Of a stretch of 64,000 nt of DNA, positions 50,093 to 58,997 are shown in pieces (position 1 is the first letter of the stretch; each line of letters starts with the position of its first letter). The notes beneath the pieces are model-generated. The model worked only from the letters and a program-made list of their open reading frames with translations. It did no database searches and was not told where the DNA came from. Origin of the DNA: Rhizobium ruizarguesonis (GTDB lineage Bacteria > Pseudomonadota > Alphaproteobacteria > Rhizobiales > Rhizobiaceae). The position numbers and the translations under genes are program-made. Location: the NCBI RefSeq assembly GCF_012349115.1, contig NZ_PQIG01000144.1, positions 62,001 through 126,000 on the forward strand, in the 5' to 3' direction.

Positions 50093-51408
50093 TTCAAAAC
50101 ACCCTCAGAATCGCGCAGGAAGAGCTTCTCCACTTCCCAAGGCAACTGGATCGCCGAAATCGACGGCTTACGTTGCTGACCCAGCATCTGGATAATTCCG
50201 ACATTATCCTCCACGTCAAACCGGATTCCTTCAGCGACCGAATAGATCGAGAACCGGCTTGATATGCCCAGTCGCAGATAAAAGGTGCCCGTGTTGAGAA
50301 GAAATCCCGGAAATTTAACGCGAGCTCGATAGTAGCCGGCCGGTCGGGTATTCAAGCGTCCGACGTCAAGTTCGGGATCGGATAGGCTGACGAGCGTGGT
50401 GTAGCCGTCCTCCATCTTGATCTGCATCCCGACCGATAGGCCGGAAAGAGGCTCCCTCAATTCGTATTCGACCTCGACCGAGAATCCCTTCGAAAGTTCC
50501 AGTGTTCCCGAAACTTCATCCTTGTCGTTCAATACCGCAACACGGCAGATAATCGCCTTTCCATCGACGTCCTCGGGATTGACCGAGTAGCTTGCCGTAC
50601 CGCCGAATTCCGGGCGATCGAGATAGGCCTTCATCACATCTGCGGTATCGCCCATCGCGGCGACCTTGCCATCGGCCATTAGAATCGATTTCGGGCAGAT
50701 GCTGCTTATGGCGGTCATATTGTGGCTTACGAAGAGAATCGTTCGACCGGCCTTCGTGACTTCCTGCATGCGCCCCATGCATTTGTTCTGGAAGTTGACG
50801 TCTCCGACGGCCAGCACCTCGTCAACCAGAAGAATCTCCGGCTCAAGATGCGCTGCGACGGAGAAAGCCAGACGCACATACATCCCAGACGAATATCGCT
50901 TCACAGGCGTATCGATAAATTCGCCGATTTCGGCAAACTCGACGATTTCATCGAATTTCGATCTGACCTCAGCCTGAGTCATGCCAAGAATGGCGCCATT
51001 GAGATAGACGTTCTCTCGACCGGTAAGCTCCGGATGAAAGCCGGTGCCAACCTCAAGCAGGCTGGCAATTCTACCTCTTATTCCTATGAACCCAGAATTG
51101 GGCATAGTGATACGCGACATTACCTTCAGCAGCGTGGATTTTCCGGCCCCGTTTCTGCCGATAATCCCCACTATCTCGCCGTGCCCGACCTCGAAGGAGA
51201 CATCATCCAGCGCATAGAAGATGTCTCCCTTGAGCCGCGACTGCCTGCCCCGGTCGGACGTAAAGTCGGACACCGACACGTTAGGATCCGGAAGATTGCG
51301 CCACCTAGCCCACCAACTCTGAAGGTCACGATAAAGCGTGCCGTGATTGATTACGCCGAGGCGATATAGCTTGCTGACGTGTTCCGCTCGAATAACGATA
51401 TCGTTCAT
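50089..51408 (-). CDS. wzt: O-antigen ABC exporter ATPase Wzt with C-terminal carbohydrate-binding domain
   Basis: 439 residues. Nucleotide-binding domain with Walker A GIIGRNGAGKST near 81-92, signature YSSGMYVRLAFS near 167, Walker B ILLVDEVLAVGD near 190 and the switch His in FVSHNM. From about residue 280 a beta-rich domain follows, as in Wzt proteins that bind the finished chain end. Drives O-polysaccharide export with Wzm. Overlaps wzm by one base and the LegB-like gene by four. Confidence 0.93.
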   Translation of the reverse strand: MNDIVIRAEHVSKLYRLGVINHGTLYRDLQSWWARWRNLPDPNVSVSDFTSDRGRQSRLKGDIFYALDDVSFEVGHGEIVGIIGRNGAGKSTLLKVMSRITMPNSGFIGIRGRIASLLEVGTGFHPELTGRENVYLNGAILGMTQAEVRSKFDEIVEFAEIGEFIDTPVKRYSSGMYVRLAFSVAAHLEPEILLVDEVLAVGDVNFQNKCMGRMQEVTKAGRTILFVSHNMTAISSICPKSILMADGKVAAMGDTADVMKAYLDRPEFGGTASYSVNPEDVDGKAIICRVAVLNDKDEVSGTLELSKGFSVEVEYELREPLSGLSVGMQIKMEDGYTTLVSLSDPELDVGRLNTRPAGYYRARVKFPGFLLNTGTFYLRLGISSRFSIYSVAEGIRFDVEDNVGIIQMLGQQRKPSISAIQLPWEVEKLFLRDSEGVLK

Positions 51409-52283
51409 CAGACGGTGTCCATCGCGTTAGCTTCCGCCCGCGAGAAAAGTGCCAGCCCAAATACCGTGATCGCAACGGTCACCGCTAGATTGGCAAGACA
51501 GAGAGTGACGGGCAAAGCTGAAGCGTCAAAGAGCGCCCAACGGAAAATCTGAACCGGTGTCGTCATTGGATTGATGTAGTAGAACCAATGATACCGTTCC
51601 GGGATCTGACTGAATGGATACACGATCGGCGTAGCGTACATCCAGAGTTGCGTCATAAATCCGACGGCATAGACGAGATCGCGAAAACGGACCGTCAGAG
51701 CGGAAACCACAAGTCCAGCACCAATACCCAGCACTGCAATGTAGAGCAGCACCATTGGCGTCAAAAACAGGAAACGATAGCTCAATGCCAGATCGGGGTT
51801 CGCGATCTTGATCCCAAAGGCAACTGTCAGCAAGAGCAGGAATTGGATGGAAAATGCGACAAGACCACTCATGGCAACGGACAGTGGCACCACAAGCCTG
51901 GGGAAATAGACTTTTCCGAACAGATTGGCGTTCTTCGAAAAGACTTCGGAGTTATTGGTCAGACACGCAGCAAAATAGCTCCAGATGATCGTACCCGACA
52001 TGTAAAACAAGAAAGGCGGAAGGCCATCCGTGGAAAGATTGGCTATCTTTCCGAACACGACATAATAGGTCATCGCCGTCAGCGACGGTTGAATGATGTA
52101 CCAGACGGGCCCCAAAACGGTTTGTTTGTAGAATGTCGTGAAATCTCGCTTGAAGAACATCCAGATGAGATTGCGATATCGCCAGACAAGGCCAAGATCC
52201 GGCGCACTGCCCTTCGAGGGCCTGATAATGATATCCCAATCTTCCTCGCGTGCGGGGGCCGGTTCCTTCCGGTGCTCTGTCAT
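51408..52283 (-). CDS. wzm: O-antigen ABC exporter permease Wzm
   Basis: 291 residues, ABC-2-type permease with six hydrophobic spans starting near 65 after a ~60-residue cytoplasmic N-terminus that includes KRDFTTFYKQTVLGPVWYII, the coupling segment of this family. The late FYYINPMTTPVQIFRWALF is also typical. ATGA overlap with fdtB upstream. With Wzt it moves undecaprenyl-linked polysaccharide across the inner membrane. Confidence 0.93.
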   Translation of the reverse strand: MTEHRKEPAPAREEDWDIIIRPSKGSAPDLGLVWRYRNLIWMFFKRDFTTFYKQTVLGPVWYIIQPSLTAMTYYVVFGKIANLSTDGLPPFLFYMSGTIIWSYFAACLTNNSEVFSKNANLFGKVYFPRLVVPLSVAMSGLVAFSIQFLLLLTVAFGIKIANPDLALSYRFLFLTPMVLLYIAVLGIGAGLVVSALTVRFRDLVYAVGFMTQLWMYATPIVYPFSQIPERYHWFYYINPMTTPVQIFRWALFDASALPVTLCLANLAVTVAITVFGLALFSRAEANAMDTV

Positions 52284-53386
52284 GCGGTCAACTTCAACTT
52301 TTCGGGGAGCGCGGCAAACAGGCTGCAGACTCGCTCGATCTCAACACTGCTATGCCCCGCCGAAATAGGCAGGCTCAGTTCGGTGGCGTGCAGTTCATCG
52401 GCGATGGGATAATTGCCGGATAAAATTCCTTGCATTGCCTTCTGCCGATGCGGCGCGATCGGGTAATGGATCTCGGTTTTCACCCCGTTATCGAGCAGCC
52501 ACTGACGCAATTCGTCACGGGCCGAGTGACGTATTCCGAAGATATGAAAGACATCATACTCGGAAGAACGCCGAAGCGGTTGCGTCAGCCACTTGGGCAG
52601 ATTGGCGAAATAGATGTTCGCTAGCGCGCGCTTGTGCTCGGTCACCTGATCGAGGTGACGGAGTTTAACCCGCAGGAATGCCGCCTGCATCTCATCAAGT
52701 CTGGAATTCACACCGATATAAAGGTTTTCATATTTTTTCTTCGAGCCGTAATTGCGCATATGTCTGAGGCGATCGGCAAACTCATCATCGTCCGTAACGA
52801 TCGCACCGGCATCTCCCAGCGCACCCAGATTTTTGGTCGGATAAAAGCTGAAGCAGCCGGCGATACCAAAGGTGCCGGTCAGCCTACCGTCATAGCGCGC
52901 ACCGTGAGACTGCGCGCAATCCTCTATCACCTGCAGCCCATGCTCGCTCGCAAACGCAATGATCTCAGTCATCCGACAGGCTTTTCCGAACAGGTGCGTC
53001 ACACATATAGCTCGCGTGTCCGGTGTGAGCGCTGCAGGAAGACGCTCCGGATCTATATTGAACGTTTCCCGCTCGGGCTCCACCAGAGTAGGTTTATGGC
53101 CAGCACGCAGGATTGCCAGGATAGTTGCTATGTAAGTATTGGAAGCGACCATGACCTCGCTGCCTTTAGGCAGGTCGAGCGCTTCGATCGACAGGATCAA
53201 CGCATCCAAACCGTTGGCTACGCTGATGCAATGTTTGCTTTCGGCAAAGGTGGCAAATTCGGCTTCGAATGAGGAAACTTCATTGCCAAGTATGTACCAC
53301 CCGGAACGAATCACGCGGGAAGCAGCCGCCTCCAGATCTTCCATTAGCGGGCGATTGGCCTGCGCAAGACTTTCGTACTCAATCAT
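52280..53386 (-). CDS. fdtB: dTDP-3-keto-6-deoxyhexose aminotransferase (FdtB/QdtB-like, DegT family)
   Basis: 368 residues from the ATG at 53386 (MIEYESLAQANRPLMEDL), one base after the fdtA stop; other ATGs upstream overlap fdtA. PLP enzyme: SVANGLDALILSIEAL, EDCAQSHGARY near 165, and FSFYPTKNLGALGDAG near 190 with the Schiff-base Lys. Members next to FdtA-type isomerases aminate C3 of dTDP-3-keto-6-deoxyhexoses to Fuc3N or Qui3N. Which of the two is not decided. Confidence 0.85.
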   Translation of the reverse strand: MIEYESLAQANRPLMEDLEAAASRVIRSGWYILGNEVSSFEAEFATFAESKHCISVANGLDALILSIEALDLPKGSEVMVASNTYIATILAILRAGHKPTLVEPERETFNIDPERLPAALTPDTRAICVTHLFGKACRMTEIIAFASEHGLQVIEDCAQSHGARYDGRLTGTFGIAGCFSFYPTKNLGALGDAGAIVTDDDEFADRLRHMRNYGSKKKYENLYIGVNSRLDEMQAAFLRVKLRHLDQVTEHKRALANIYFANLPKWLTQPLRRSSEYDVFHIFGIRHSARDELRQWLLDNGVKTEIHYPIAPHRQKAMQGILSGNYPIADELHATELSLPISAGHSSVEIERVCSLFAALPEKLKLTA

Positions 53387-53387
53387 C

Positions 53388-53762
53388 TCAGAGCCGTTCA
53401 TAGGGGGTGTCGATGTAGTCGTCCTTATCATATCCGTGAGAGGCAAAAACGAGCAGAATCGAACCCGGACCGAAGGTCATTTCGTGCCAGTCCCTTGGCT
53501 CGACCAGCAGGCACTGGTCCGGCGACGACAAGGTGATCTCTTCCTGAGCTTTTCCATCGTCCATCGAAATCACCACGCTTCCCGAAAGCGCCACCAACGC
53601 CTGCCGAGTCCGGTGATGACGATGGCCGCCGCGTTTATATCCGTCGGCACCATAGATCCAGAAGCTCCGGACGACCGGAAATGGCAGTATTCCGTCCATG
53701 ACGGTCAACGCGCCTCGTGCGTCGGACATCGTCTTTAACGTAAGCAGGGTAAAAGCAGACAA
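53388..53762 (-). CDS. fdtA: dTDP-4-keto-6-deoxyhexose 3,4-ketoisomerase (FdtA/QdtA-like)
   Basis: 124 residues, single cupin (WxcM-like) domain. The His cluster GGHRHHRTRQALVAL near 45 and VEPRDWHEMTFGPGSILLV (in sequence) near 87 mark the FdtA family. It isomerises RmlB's product so that FdtB can aminate C3. Gene order rmlA-fdtA-fdtB supports this directly. No fdtC-like acetyltransferase follows. Confidence 0.88.
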   Translation of the reverse strand: MSAFTLLTLKTMSDARGALTVMDGILPFPVVRSFWIYGADGYKRGGHRHHRTRQALVALSGSVVISMDDGKAQEEITLSSPDQCLLVEPRDWHEMTFGPGSILLVFASHGYDKDDYIDTPYERL

Positions 53763-53786
53763 GATTGGTTTTCCAGTTTTGCCGGT

Positions 53787-54698
53787 TCAGCCGGTTGGGA
53801 AATGCGGAGCTGGTTCCCTCACCAGGCTGATGAGGTATCGACCGTAAGAGCTCTTTTCAAGTGGAGCTGCCAGCTTTAGCAACTGCTCGGCATCTATGTA
53901 TTCCAAATGAAAGGCGATTTCTTCGGGGCAGGCAATCTTCAGCCCCTGGCGACGCTCGATGGTGGCAATGAACTGACTGGCTTCAAGGAGTGAATCGTGC
54001 GTGCCCGTATCAAGCCACGCATGCCCCCTCCCCAGGACGGCAACATTCAGCCTGCCGGCGGACAAATAATGCCGATTGATATCGGTAATTTCGGTTTCGC
54101 CGCGCGGTGAGGGTTTCAAACCGGCAGCAATGTCAATCACGTCATTGTCGTAGAAATATAAACCCGTCACAGCATAAGAAGAGCGGGGCCTGGATGGCTT
54201 TTCCTCCAGGGTGAGGACTTTGCCCTGACCGTCAAATTCCACCACCCCATACCGTTCGGGATCGTGGACTTTATACGCGAAGATCGTCGCTTCGTCCGAC
54301 CTCGCGGAAGCCGCGGATAGATCATGAGTCAGCAGGTTGCCGTAAAAGATATTGTCTCCAAGCACGAGGGCGGTTGCCTCTCGCCCGATGAATTCTCTGC
54401 CGATCGAGAATGCCTGGGGAATTCCTTCCGGCGCGGCCTGCACGGCGTATTGAAGATTCAATCCCCATTGGGCGCCGTCACCCAGCAGCTGTTCAAATCG
54501 TGGGGTGTCCTGCGGCGTAGAGATAATCAGGATATCCCGGATACCTGCCAGCATCAGCGTTGACAGGGGATAGTAGATCATCGGTTTGTCAAAAACCGGA
54601 AGAAGTTGCTTCGAAATGGCGAGAGTCGCGGGATGGAGCCGAGTGCCCGAGCCCCCGGCGAGCAATATGCCCTTGCGCAGCTTTTTCTTCAAAGACAA
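53787..54698 (-). CDS. rmlA: Glucose-1-phosphate thymidylyltransferase
   Basis: 303 residues. RmlA makes dTDP-glucose. GILLAGGSGTRLHPATLAIS at 9-28, KQLLPVFDKPMIYYPLSTLM, LVLGDNIFYG near 110 and GHAWLDTGTHDSLLEAS near 222 are canonical. First gene of the 21-gene minus-strand run; its promoter must lie in the 253-bp region shared with the divergent GT2 gene at 54952. Confidence 0.95.
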   Translation of the reverse strand: MSLKKKLRKGILLAGGSGTRLHPATLAISKQLLPVFDKPMIYYPLSTLMLAGIRDILIISTPQDTPRFEQLLGDGAQWGLNLQYAVQAAPEGIPQAFSIGREFIGREATALVLGDNIFYGNLLTHDLSAASARSDEATIFAYKVHDPERYGVVEFDGQGKVLTLEEKPSRPRSSYAVTGLYFYDNDVIDIAAGLKPSPRGETEITDINRHYLSAGRLNVAVLGRGHAWLDTGTHDSLLEASQFIATIERRQGLKIACPEEIAFHLEYIDAEQLLKLAAPLEKSSYGRYLISLVREPAPHFPTG

Positions 54699-54951
54699 GA
54701 GACCTCCTGCAACTGGTCAATCCCCGCGCATTCGCAAGGTTGTCGTGATGACGATCGCTATTCGACAGTGCTCACTACAGATAGATCGATCCCCATGCAA
54801 TGCACTTAGCGAGAGGAGGAGCAGTTCAACCGCCAACCAATACGGCATTGATCGAGGATAACTTGCAGTACTAGATTGCGGCGCTGCCTTTCCGTCTGCT
54901 ACGGGTTGGCTAGATTTCGCCTCTTCGAATACGAGCAAGACACCCGTCAAA

Positions 54952-55758
54952 ATGGTCGCAGACACTGCCCATCCAAGCCCTCCTCGGATAAGCCTCATCA
55001 CCGTTTGCTGGAATGTCGAGCAGACCATCGCTGATACCTTACGGTCCATCGACACTCAAACCTACCGCAATTTCGAACACATCATCATCGACGGCGGCTC
55101 AAAAGATTCTACGCTCGCCATCATCGCTTCGGCACCGGCCGAGAACCGCCGTGTGCTTTCGGGACCGGATGGAGGTATTTATGAGGCGATGAACAAAGGG
55201 ATTGGTCTAGCGACCGGCGATATTATTGGATTCCTGAATGCGGATGATGTTTTCGAGAGCGGCGACTCCCTCGGAACTGTGGCGGCTGCGCTGGATGATG
55301 AAGCATATGACGGCTGTTACGGCGATCTCGTCTATGTTTCCAACCGGCATATCGATCGCAAGATCCGCTATTGGAAATCGCGTGCGTTCAGATCCGGTTC
55401 TTTCGCCCGCGGCTGGTGTCCGCCACATCCGACCTTCTATGTTCGACGTAGCATTTATGAACAGTTCGGGCGGTTTGATCTGCGTTATCGGCTTGCAGCC
55501 GACGTCGAGCTGATGATGCGATTTTTGGAGGTCGTGCAGATCAGAACAATCTATATCCCGCGAGTCCTGGTCAGAATGCGCTTAGGGGGCGCCACGAACA
55601 AGAACGTTCAAAATATATCGCGTCAGAACAAGGAGGTGCTGCGCGCCCTTGCCGACCACGGCCTCAAGGTCTCAACATCGATGTTCTGGGCCTTTAAGAT
55701 CGTGAACCGGTTAGGCCAGTTCCTGATGCGCAATCGATCGCAGGACTTATCAGCGTAA
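54952..55758 (+). CDS. Glycosyltransferase family 2 (WcaE-like)
   Basis: 268 residues, GT-A fold: RISLITVCWNVEQTIADTL near 12, IIIDGGSKDSTL near 44, GGIYEAMNKGIGLATGDII near 73 and FLNADDVF near 95. The later CPPHPTFYVRRSIYEQFGRF marks the WcaE/WbbD type. It is divergent from the main operon, at the right border of the island. No membrane span. Confidence 0.87.
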   Translation: MVADTAHPSPPRISLITVCWNVEQTIADTLRSIDTQTYRNFEHIIIDGGSKDSTLAIIASAPAENRRVLSGPDGGIYEAMNKGIGLATGDIIGFLNADDVFESGDSLGTVAAALDDEAYDGCYGDLVYVSNRHIDRKIRYWKSRAFRSGSFARGWCPPHPTFYVRRSIYEQFGRFDLRYRLAADVELMMRFLEVVQIRTIYIPRVLVRMRLGGATNKNVQNISRQNKEVLRALADHGLKVSTSMFWAFKIVNRLGQFLMRNRSQDLSA

Positions 55759-55782
55759 ATCCACGCCGCCGCCAATAGCCGG

Positions 55783-56586
55783 TCACACCGCCGCCCTCCC
55801 CCGCACCCCTTCCGCAATCGCCGTCATCCGATCCGCCGCAGCATGCCCGATCAGCATGAAGGCGTGCGTCGCGTTCGACCAGTAGACGACATTCATACCT
55901 TTGCGGTTTTCGAGGTCCGGCGCCTTCGGCCCCGCGTCAGACTTGACAATGCAGAGCGCCATCGGGCCGGTCTCGGGGTCGAGATAGGCGACCTGGGCAA
56001 GCGCCTTACCGTCATATTGCAGCAGCAGGGCGCGTTTGAAATCGATCCCCGGGAGCGAGACGGCTTCAGGGGAGAGTGACAGGCCGAGCTTTTCGTCAAG
56101 ACTGGCGAGCTGGGCGGCCTGGTCCTCCCTGCCAGGGACGGGGCCGGCGAGCGTTTCCGCGGTATAGAGCGAGATATAATCGGCGACCACGGTGCGCCAT
56201 TCGCCGTTTTCGTCCTTTGCCGAAAAGCCTTTGCCGATGCCGATGACGGCGCGGTCGATGGCGATGCCGACGACGAGCGAGGCCGCGAGTGCGCCGAGGA
56301 AGCGGCGACGGCTGGCGAATGCGGGCGTGGAGGCAGGTCTTGCGCTCGGCTGCGCCGGGATGGCGGCAAGCATCGTCTCCAGCTTCTCGCGCGGGGCTTC
56401 CGACAGCAGCGGGGCGAAGGCCTGCTTGAACGGCAGGCTGGCGCGCGCCAGGAATTCCAGCCGTTCGGCGGTGCTCTCGTCTTCCTCCACCATGGTTTGA
56501 ATGCGCGCGGCCTCTTCGGCCGTCAGCTCGCCGTCGATGAAGGCGGTCAGGTCCTCGTCGGAGGGAATGGTGTGTTTCGTGTTCAT
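55783..56586 (-). CDS. Anti-sigma factor (membrane)
   Basis: 267 residues. N-terminal cytoplasmic anti-sigma domain (DEDLTAFIDGELTAEEAARI), one membrane segment after a basic RRRFLGALAAS stretch at about 92-112, then a periplasmic domain. It lacks the HxxxCxxC zinc motif of ZAS anti-sigmas. ATGA overlap with the sigma gene upstream. It should hold the ECF sigma factor inactive until a cell-surface signal arrives. Confidence 0.88.
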   Translation of the reverse strand: MNTKHTIPSDEDLTAFIDGELTAEEAARIQTMVEEDESTAERLEFLARASLPFKQAFAPLLSEAPREKLETMLAAIPAQPSARPASTPAFASRRRFLGALAASLVVGIAIDRAVIGIGKGFSAKDENGEWRTVVADYISLYTAETLAGPVPGREDQAAQLASLDEKLGLSLSPEAVSLPGIDFKRALLLQYDGKALAQVAYLDPETGPMALCIVKSDAGPKAPDLENRKGMNVVYWSNATHAFMLIGHAAADRMTAIAEGVRGRAAV

Positions 56587-57188
56587 TGCCGTCCCCCTTC
56601 CGGTCCGGCGCCGGAGAGCTTGGCGCGGGCAGCAGCCAGCCGGCTCATCACGGTTCCGATCGGGATATCCAGTATGCCTGCAACCTCGCGATAGGAAAGT
56701 CCTTCCACATAGGCGAGGAAAACCACCGTCCTCTGCGCCTCAGGCAACGCATTCACCTGTTTCAGCACCTGATGGGCCATCACATGCGTTTCGGTGTCGT
56801 GCGCGCCGTCGAAGGTCAGCGTCTCCCCAGCATCGACGAAACCCTGGCCTTGGCGCACCCGGCGGGAGCGAATTTCGTTCAGCCAGATCGAGTGCAGGAT
56901 CGAAAACAGCCAGCGGTCGAGCCGGGTGCCGGAGATGAACTGATCGGCGCGCTCCAGCGCACGAAGGCAGGTCGCCTGGACCAGGTCGTCGGCGATATCG
57001 CGCTGATGCGAGAGAACGAGACCATAACGCCAGAGCCTTGCCAGATTTTCCGTCAGGCCGCTTCTGATATCCGCTTCGCTCGCGATGGCCGCCTCCGCCA
57101 ATCCTGCATCCCTTGGAACCGCCGGATGAACCGGCGATTCCATTCTCGCGCGACTATAGGCAGGAAAATGGCTGCGCGCGACCGACAT
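56583..57188 (-). CDS. ECF-family RNA polymerase sigma factor
   Basis: 201 residues. Region 2 (LWRYGLVLSHQRDIADDLVQ, LFSILHSIWLNEIRSRR) and region 4 (LPEAQRTVVFLAYVEGLSYR, then GTVMSRLAAARAKL) are clear. AAGGGA seven bases before the ATG at 57188 supports this start. Paired with the anti-sigma gene by a four-base overlap. Target promoters are not evident. Confidence 0.92.
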   Translation of the reverse strand: MSVARSHFPAYSRARMESPVHPAVPRDAGLAEAAIASEADIRSGLTENLARLWRYGLVLSHQRDIADDLVQATCLRALERADQFISGTRLDRWLFSILHSIWLNEIRSRRVRQGQGFVDAGETLTFDGAHDTETHVMAHQVLKQVNALPEAQRTVVFLAYVEGLSYREVAGILDIPIGTVMSRLAAARAKLSGAGPEGGRQ

Positions 57189-57235
57189 TCTTACATCCCT
57201 TTCGTGCTTCCGTTTTCCCGCCCGTGACCGGCCGA

Positions 57236-57772
57236 TCAGATCTTCGAAGGGTCAAGGATCGCGGCGTTCAAGTCCTGATATTCCTCGCAACCGGTGCCGC
57301 AGATCGCCTTGATCGTGTTCAACTGGTCCTTGGCGAGATCGAGCTGGCCCTTGATGACATAGGCTTCGCCGAGATATTCGCGGACCTTGGCATATTGCGG
57401 ATCCATCTTCACCGACTGCAGGTAGTAGGAGATGCCTTCGTCGGTGCGGCCGAGCTTGCGGGTGGCATAGCCGCGATAATTCAGCACTTCCGCGGTGTTC
57501 TGGTCCTTGACGGTGTCGAGCACGGCAAGCGCCTCTTCATAGCGACCGGCCTTGGCCAGCGAATAGGCATAGTCGGCGCGGTTCTCGTCGGAGACGTTGG
57601 CGCTCTGCTGCTTGACGCATTTCTTGGTCTTCTGGTCGTAGATCTCGCCCTTCTTGCAGGTGGGCGTTGTGCTACTGTTATCGCCAACCGCAAAGACCGG
57701 GCCGGAGAAGACAGAAGCGACAAGGCAGCCGCCGAGAACGATGGAAGCGATGCGGGCTGTCATGATCGTCAT
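57236..57772 (-). CDS. Secreted TPR-repeat protein
   Basis: 178 residues with a signal peptide (MTIMTARIASIVLGGCLVAS...FA, cleavage near 28). A short Cys pair (CKKGEIYDQKTKKC) precedes three tetratricopeptide-like units between ~65 and 145 (YAYSLAKAGRYEEALAVLD, YRGYATRKLGRTDEGISYYL); a second Cys pair is CGTGC near 158. Periplasmic, function unknown. GAGGAG lies before the ATG. Same strand as, and 47 bp upstream of, the sigma gene. Confidence 0.85.
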   Translation of the reverse strand: MTIMTARIASIVLGGCLVASVFSGPVFAVGDNSSTTPTCKKGEIYDQKTKKCVKQQSANVSDENRADYAYSLAKAGRYEEALAVLDTVKDQNTAEVLNYRGYATRKLGRTDEGISYYLQSVKMDPQYAKVREYLGEAYVIKGQLDLAKDQLNTIKAICGTGCEEYQDLNAAILDPSKI

Positions 57773-57798
57773 AGGGAAACTCCTCTAGAAATGACGTT

Positions 57799-57855
57799 GC
57801 GAGGAGAGAACACCGCTGCTTCGGACTTTATTCGGCTGCTCCTCGCATTTTTTTT
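57799..57855 (+). terminator. Strong hairpin plus T-run with no gene before it
   Basis: GCGAGGAG (57799-57806) pairs perfectly with CTCCTCGC (57839-57846), followed by A and TTTTTTTT to 57855. On the + strand this is a Rho-independent terminator, but the only gene upstream (TPR) runs the other way. It may end an unannotated short RNA or an antisense transcript, ahead of the PKS gene. Confidence 0.55.
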
Positions 57856-57944
57856 CATCACGGTTTCGTGAAGCGCGCTGATCCGAATAATTTCGGCGTA
57901 GGCGTGTTCTCAGTCGTTGCGCCGGGAACGACAAGGAGAACTCC

Positions 57945-58997
57945 GTGACCGATACCGTGAAACTCGTCAGCCTCGCCGTCGCCACACCAGAACATGTCAT
58001 TTTCCAGAAACAGGCGGTCGAAGCCTCGGCCCGGCTGTTTGCCGACCGCTTCGAGGATTTCCGCCATCTTGCCCGCGTCTTCGACAGCGCCGGTATCGAA
58101 AAGCGTCATGCGGCGCGGCCGCTTGCCTGGTTCGACGAGCCGCATGGCTGGCAGGACCGGATGCAGGCCTTTGCAGAGGTGGCAGGCGGGCTATTCGTCG
58201 AGGCTGCCAGCTCCGCCCTTCGCCAGGCAGGGCTTGAGGCCAGCGATGTCGACTGTGTCGTGACCGTCTCCTCCACCGGCTTTACGACGCCGAGCCTCGA
58301 TGCACAGCTTAGCCGCAGGATGGGTTTCAGACCCGATATCGAACGTGTGCCGGTCTTCGGGCTCGGCTGTGCGGCTGGCGTGTCGGGCTTTGCGATCGCC
58401 TCGCGGCTGGCGCGAAGCCGGCCGGGCACTGTTGTGCTTTTCGTCTCGATCGAGCTTTGCACGCTCGCCTTCCGGCTGGACGAGCTGACGCGGCCGAACA
58501 TCATCGCGACAGCGCTTTTTGGCGATGGCGCAGCCGCCTGCGTGCTGCGATCAGGCGAAGACGGGCTGGCGGAGGTGGAGTCGACCGGCGAACATCTCTT
58601 TCCCGACACGCTCGATATCATGGGCTGGAAGATCGACGACGGCGGCTTCGGCATCGTACTGGCGCAATCGCTGCCGCCCTTTGCCGAAAAGGAGCTTGGC
58701 CCGGCGGTGGGGGCTATTCTGGCGCGCAACGGGCTGAAACCGGAGGATATCGACCGCTTCATCTGCCATCCCGGCGGCACGAAGGTGCTGGCCGCGATGG
58801 AGAGCGCGCTTTCGCTGGTGCCGGGCACGCTCGATCACGAGCGCGCCGTGCTTGCCGAATATGGCAACATGTCCTCGCCAACCATCCTGTTCGTGCTGGA
58901 GCGGGCAATCCGCGCCGGGTTGCCGGCGCGCTCCGCGATGATCGCCATGGGGCCGGGCTTTTCGGCCAGCTGCGTGACGCTGCGGAGGGCGGCATGA
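57945..58997 (+). CDS. Type III polyketide synthase (chalcone/stilbene-synthase fold)
   Basis: 350 residues. Catalytic triad by position: Cys142 in FGLGCAAGVSG, His275 in FICHPGGTKVL and Asn308 in YGNMSSPTILFVLE. Type III PKSs extend acyl-CoA starters with malonyl-CoA to pyrones or resorcinols. AAGGAG precedes the GTG start. It overlaps the methyltransferase-like gene by ATGA (58994-58997), the arrangement of Bacillus bpsA-bpsB, whose products make and methylate alkylpyrones. Product here unknown. Confidence 0.9.
   Translation: MTDTVKLVSLAVATPEHVIFQKQAVEASARLFADRFEDFRHLARVFDSAGIEKRHAARPLAWFDEPHGWQDRMQAFAEVAGGLFVEAASSALRQAGLEASDVDCVVTVSSTGFTTPSLDAQLSRRMGFRPDIERVPVFGLGCAAGVSGFAIASRLARSRPGTVVLFVSIELCTLAFRLDELTRPNIIATALFGDGAAACVLRSGEDGLAEVESTGEHLFPDTLDIMGWKIDDGGFGIVLAQSLPPFAEKELGPAVGAILARNGLKPEDIDRFICHPGGTKVLAAMESALSLVPGTLDHERAVLAEYGNMSSPTILFVLERAIRAGLPARSAMIAMGPGFSASCVTLRRAA

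Noticed and set aside
55700..55800. Second copy of the tRNA-Gln 3' end as a right attachment site of the island
   Set aside because: Looked for the TTCGAATCCAGGTTCCCC segment at the right border; nothing similar was seen.
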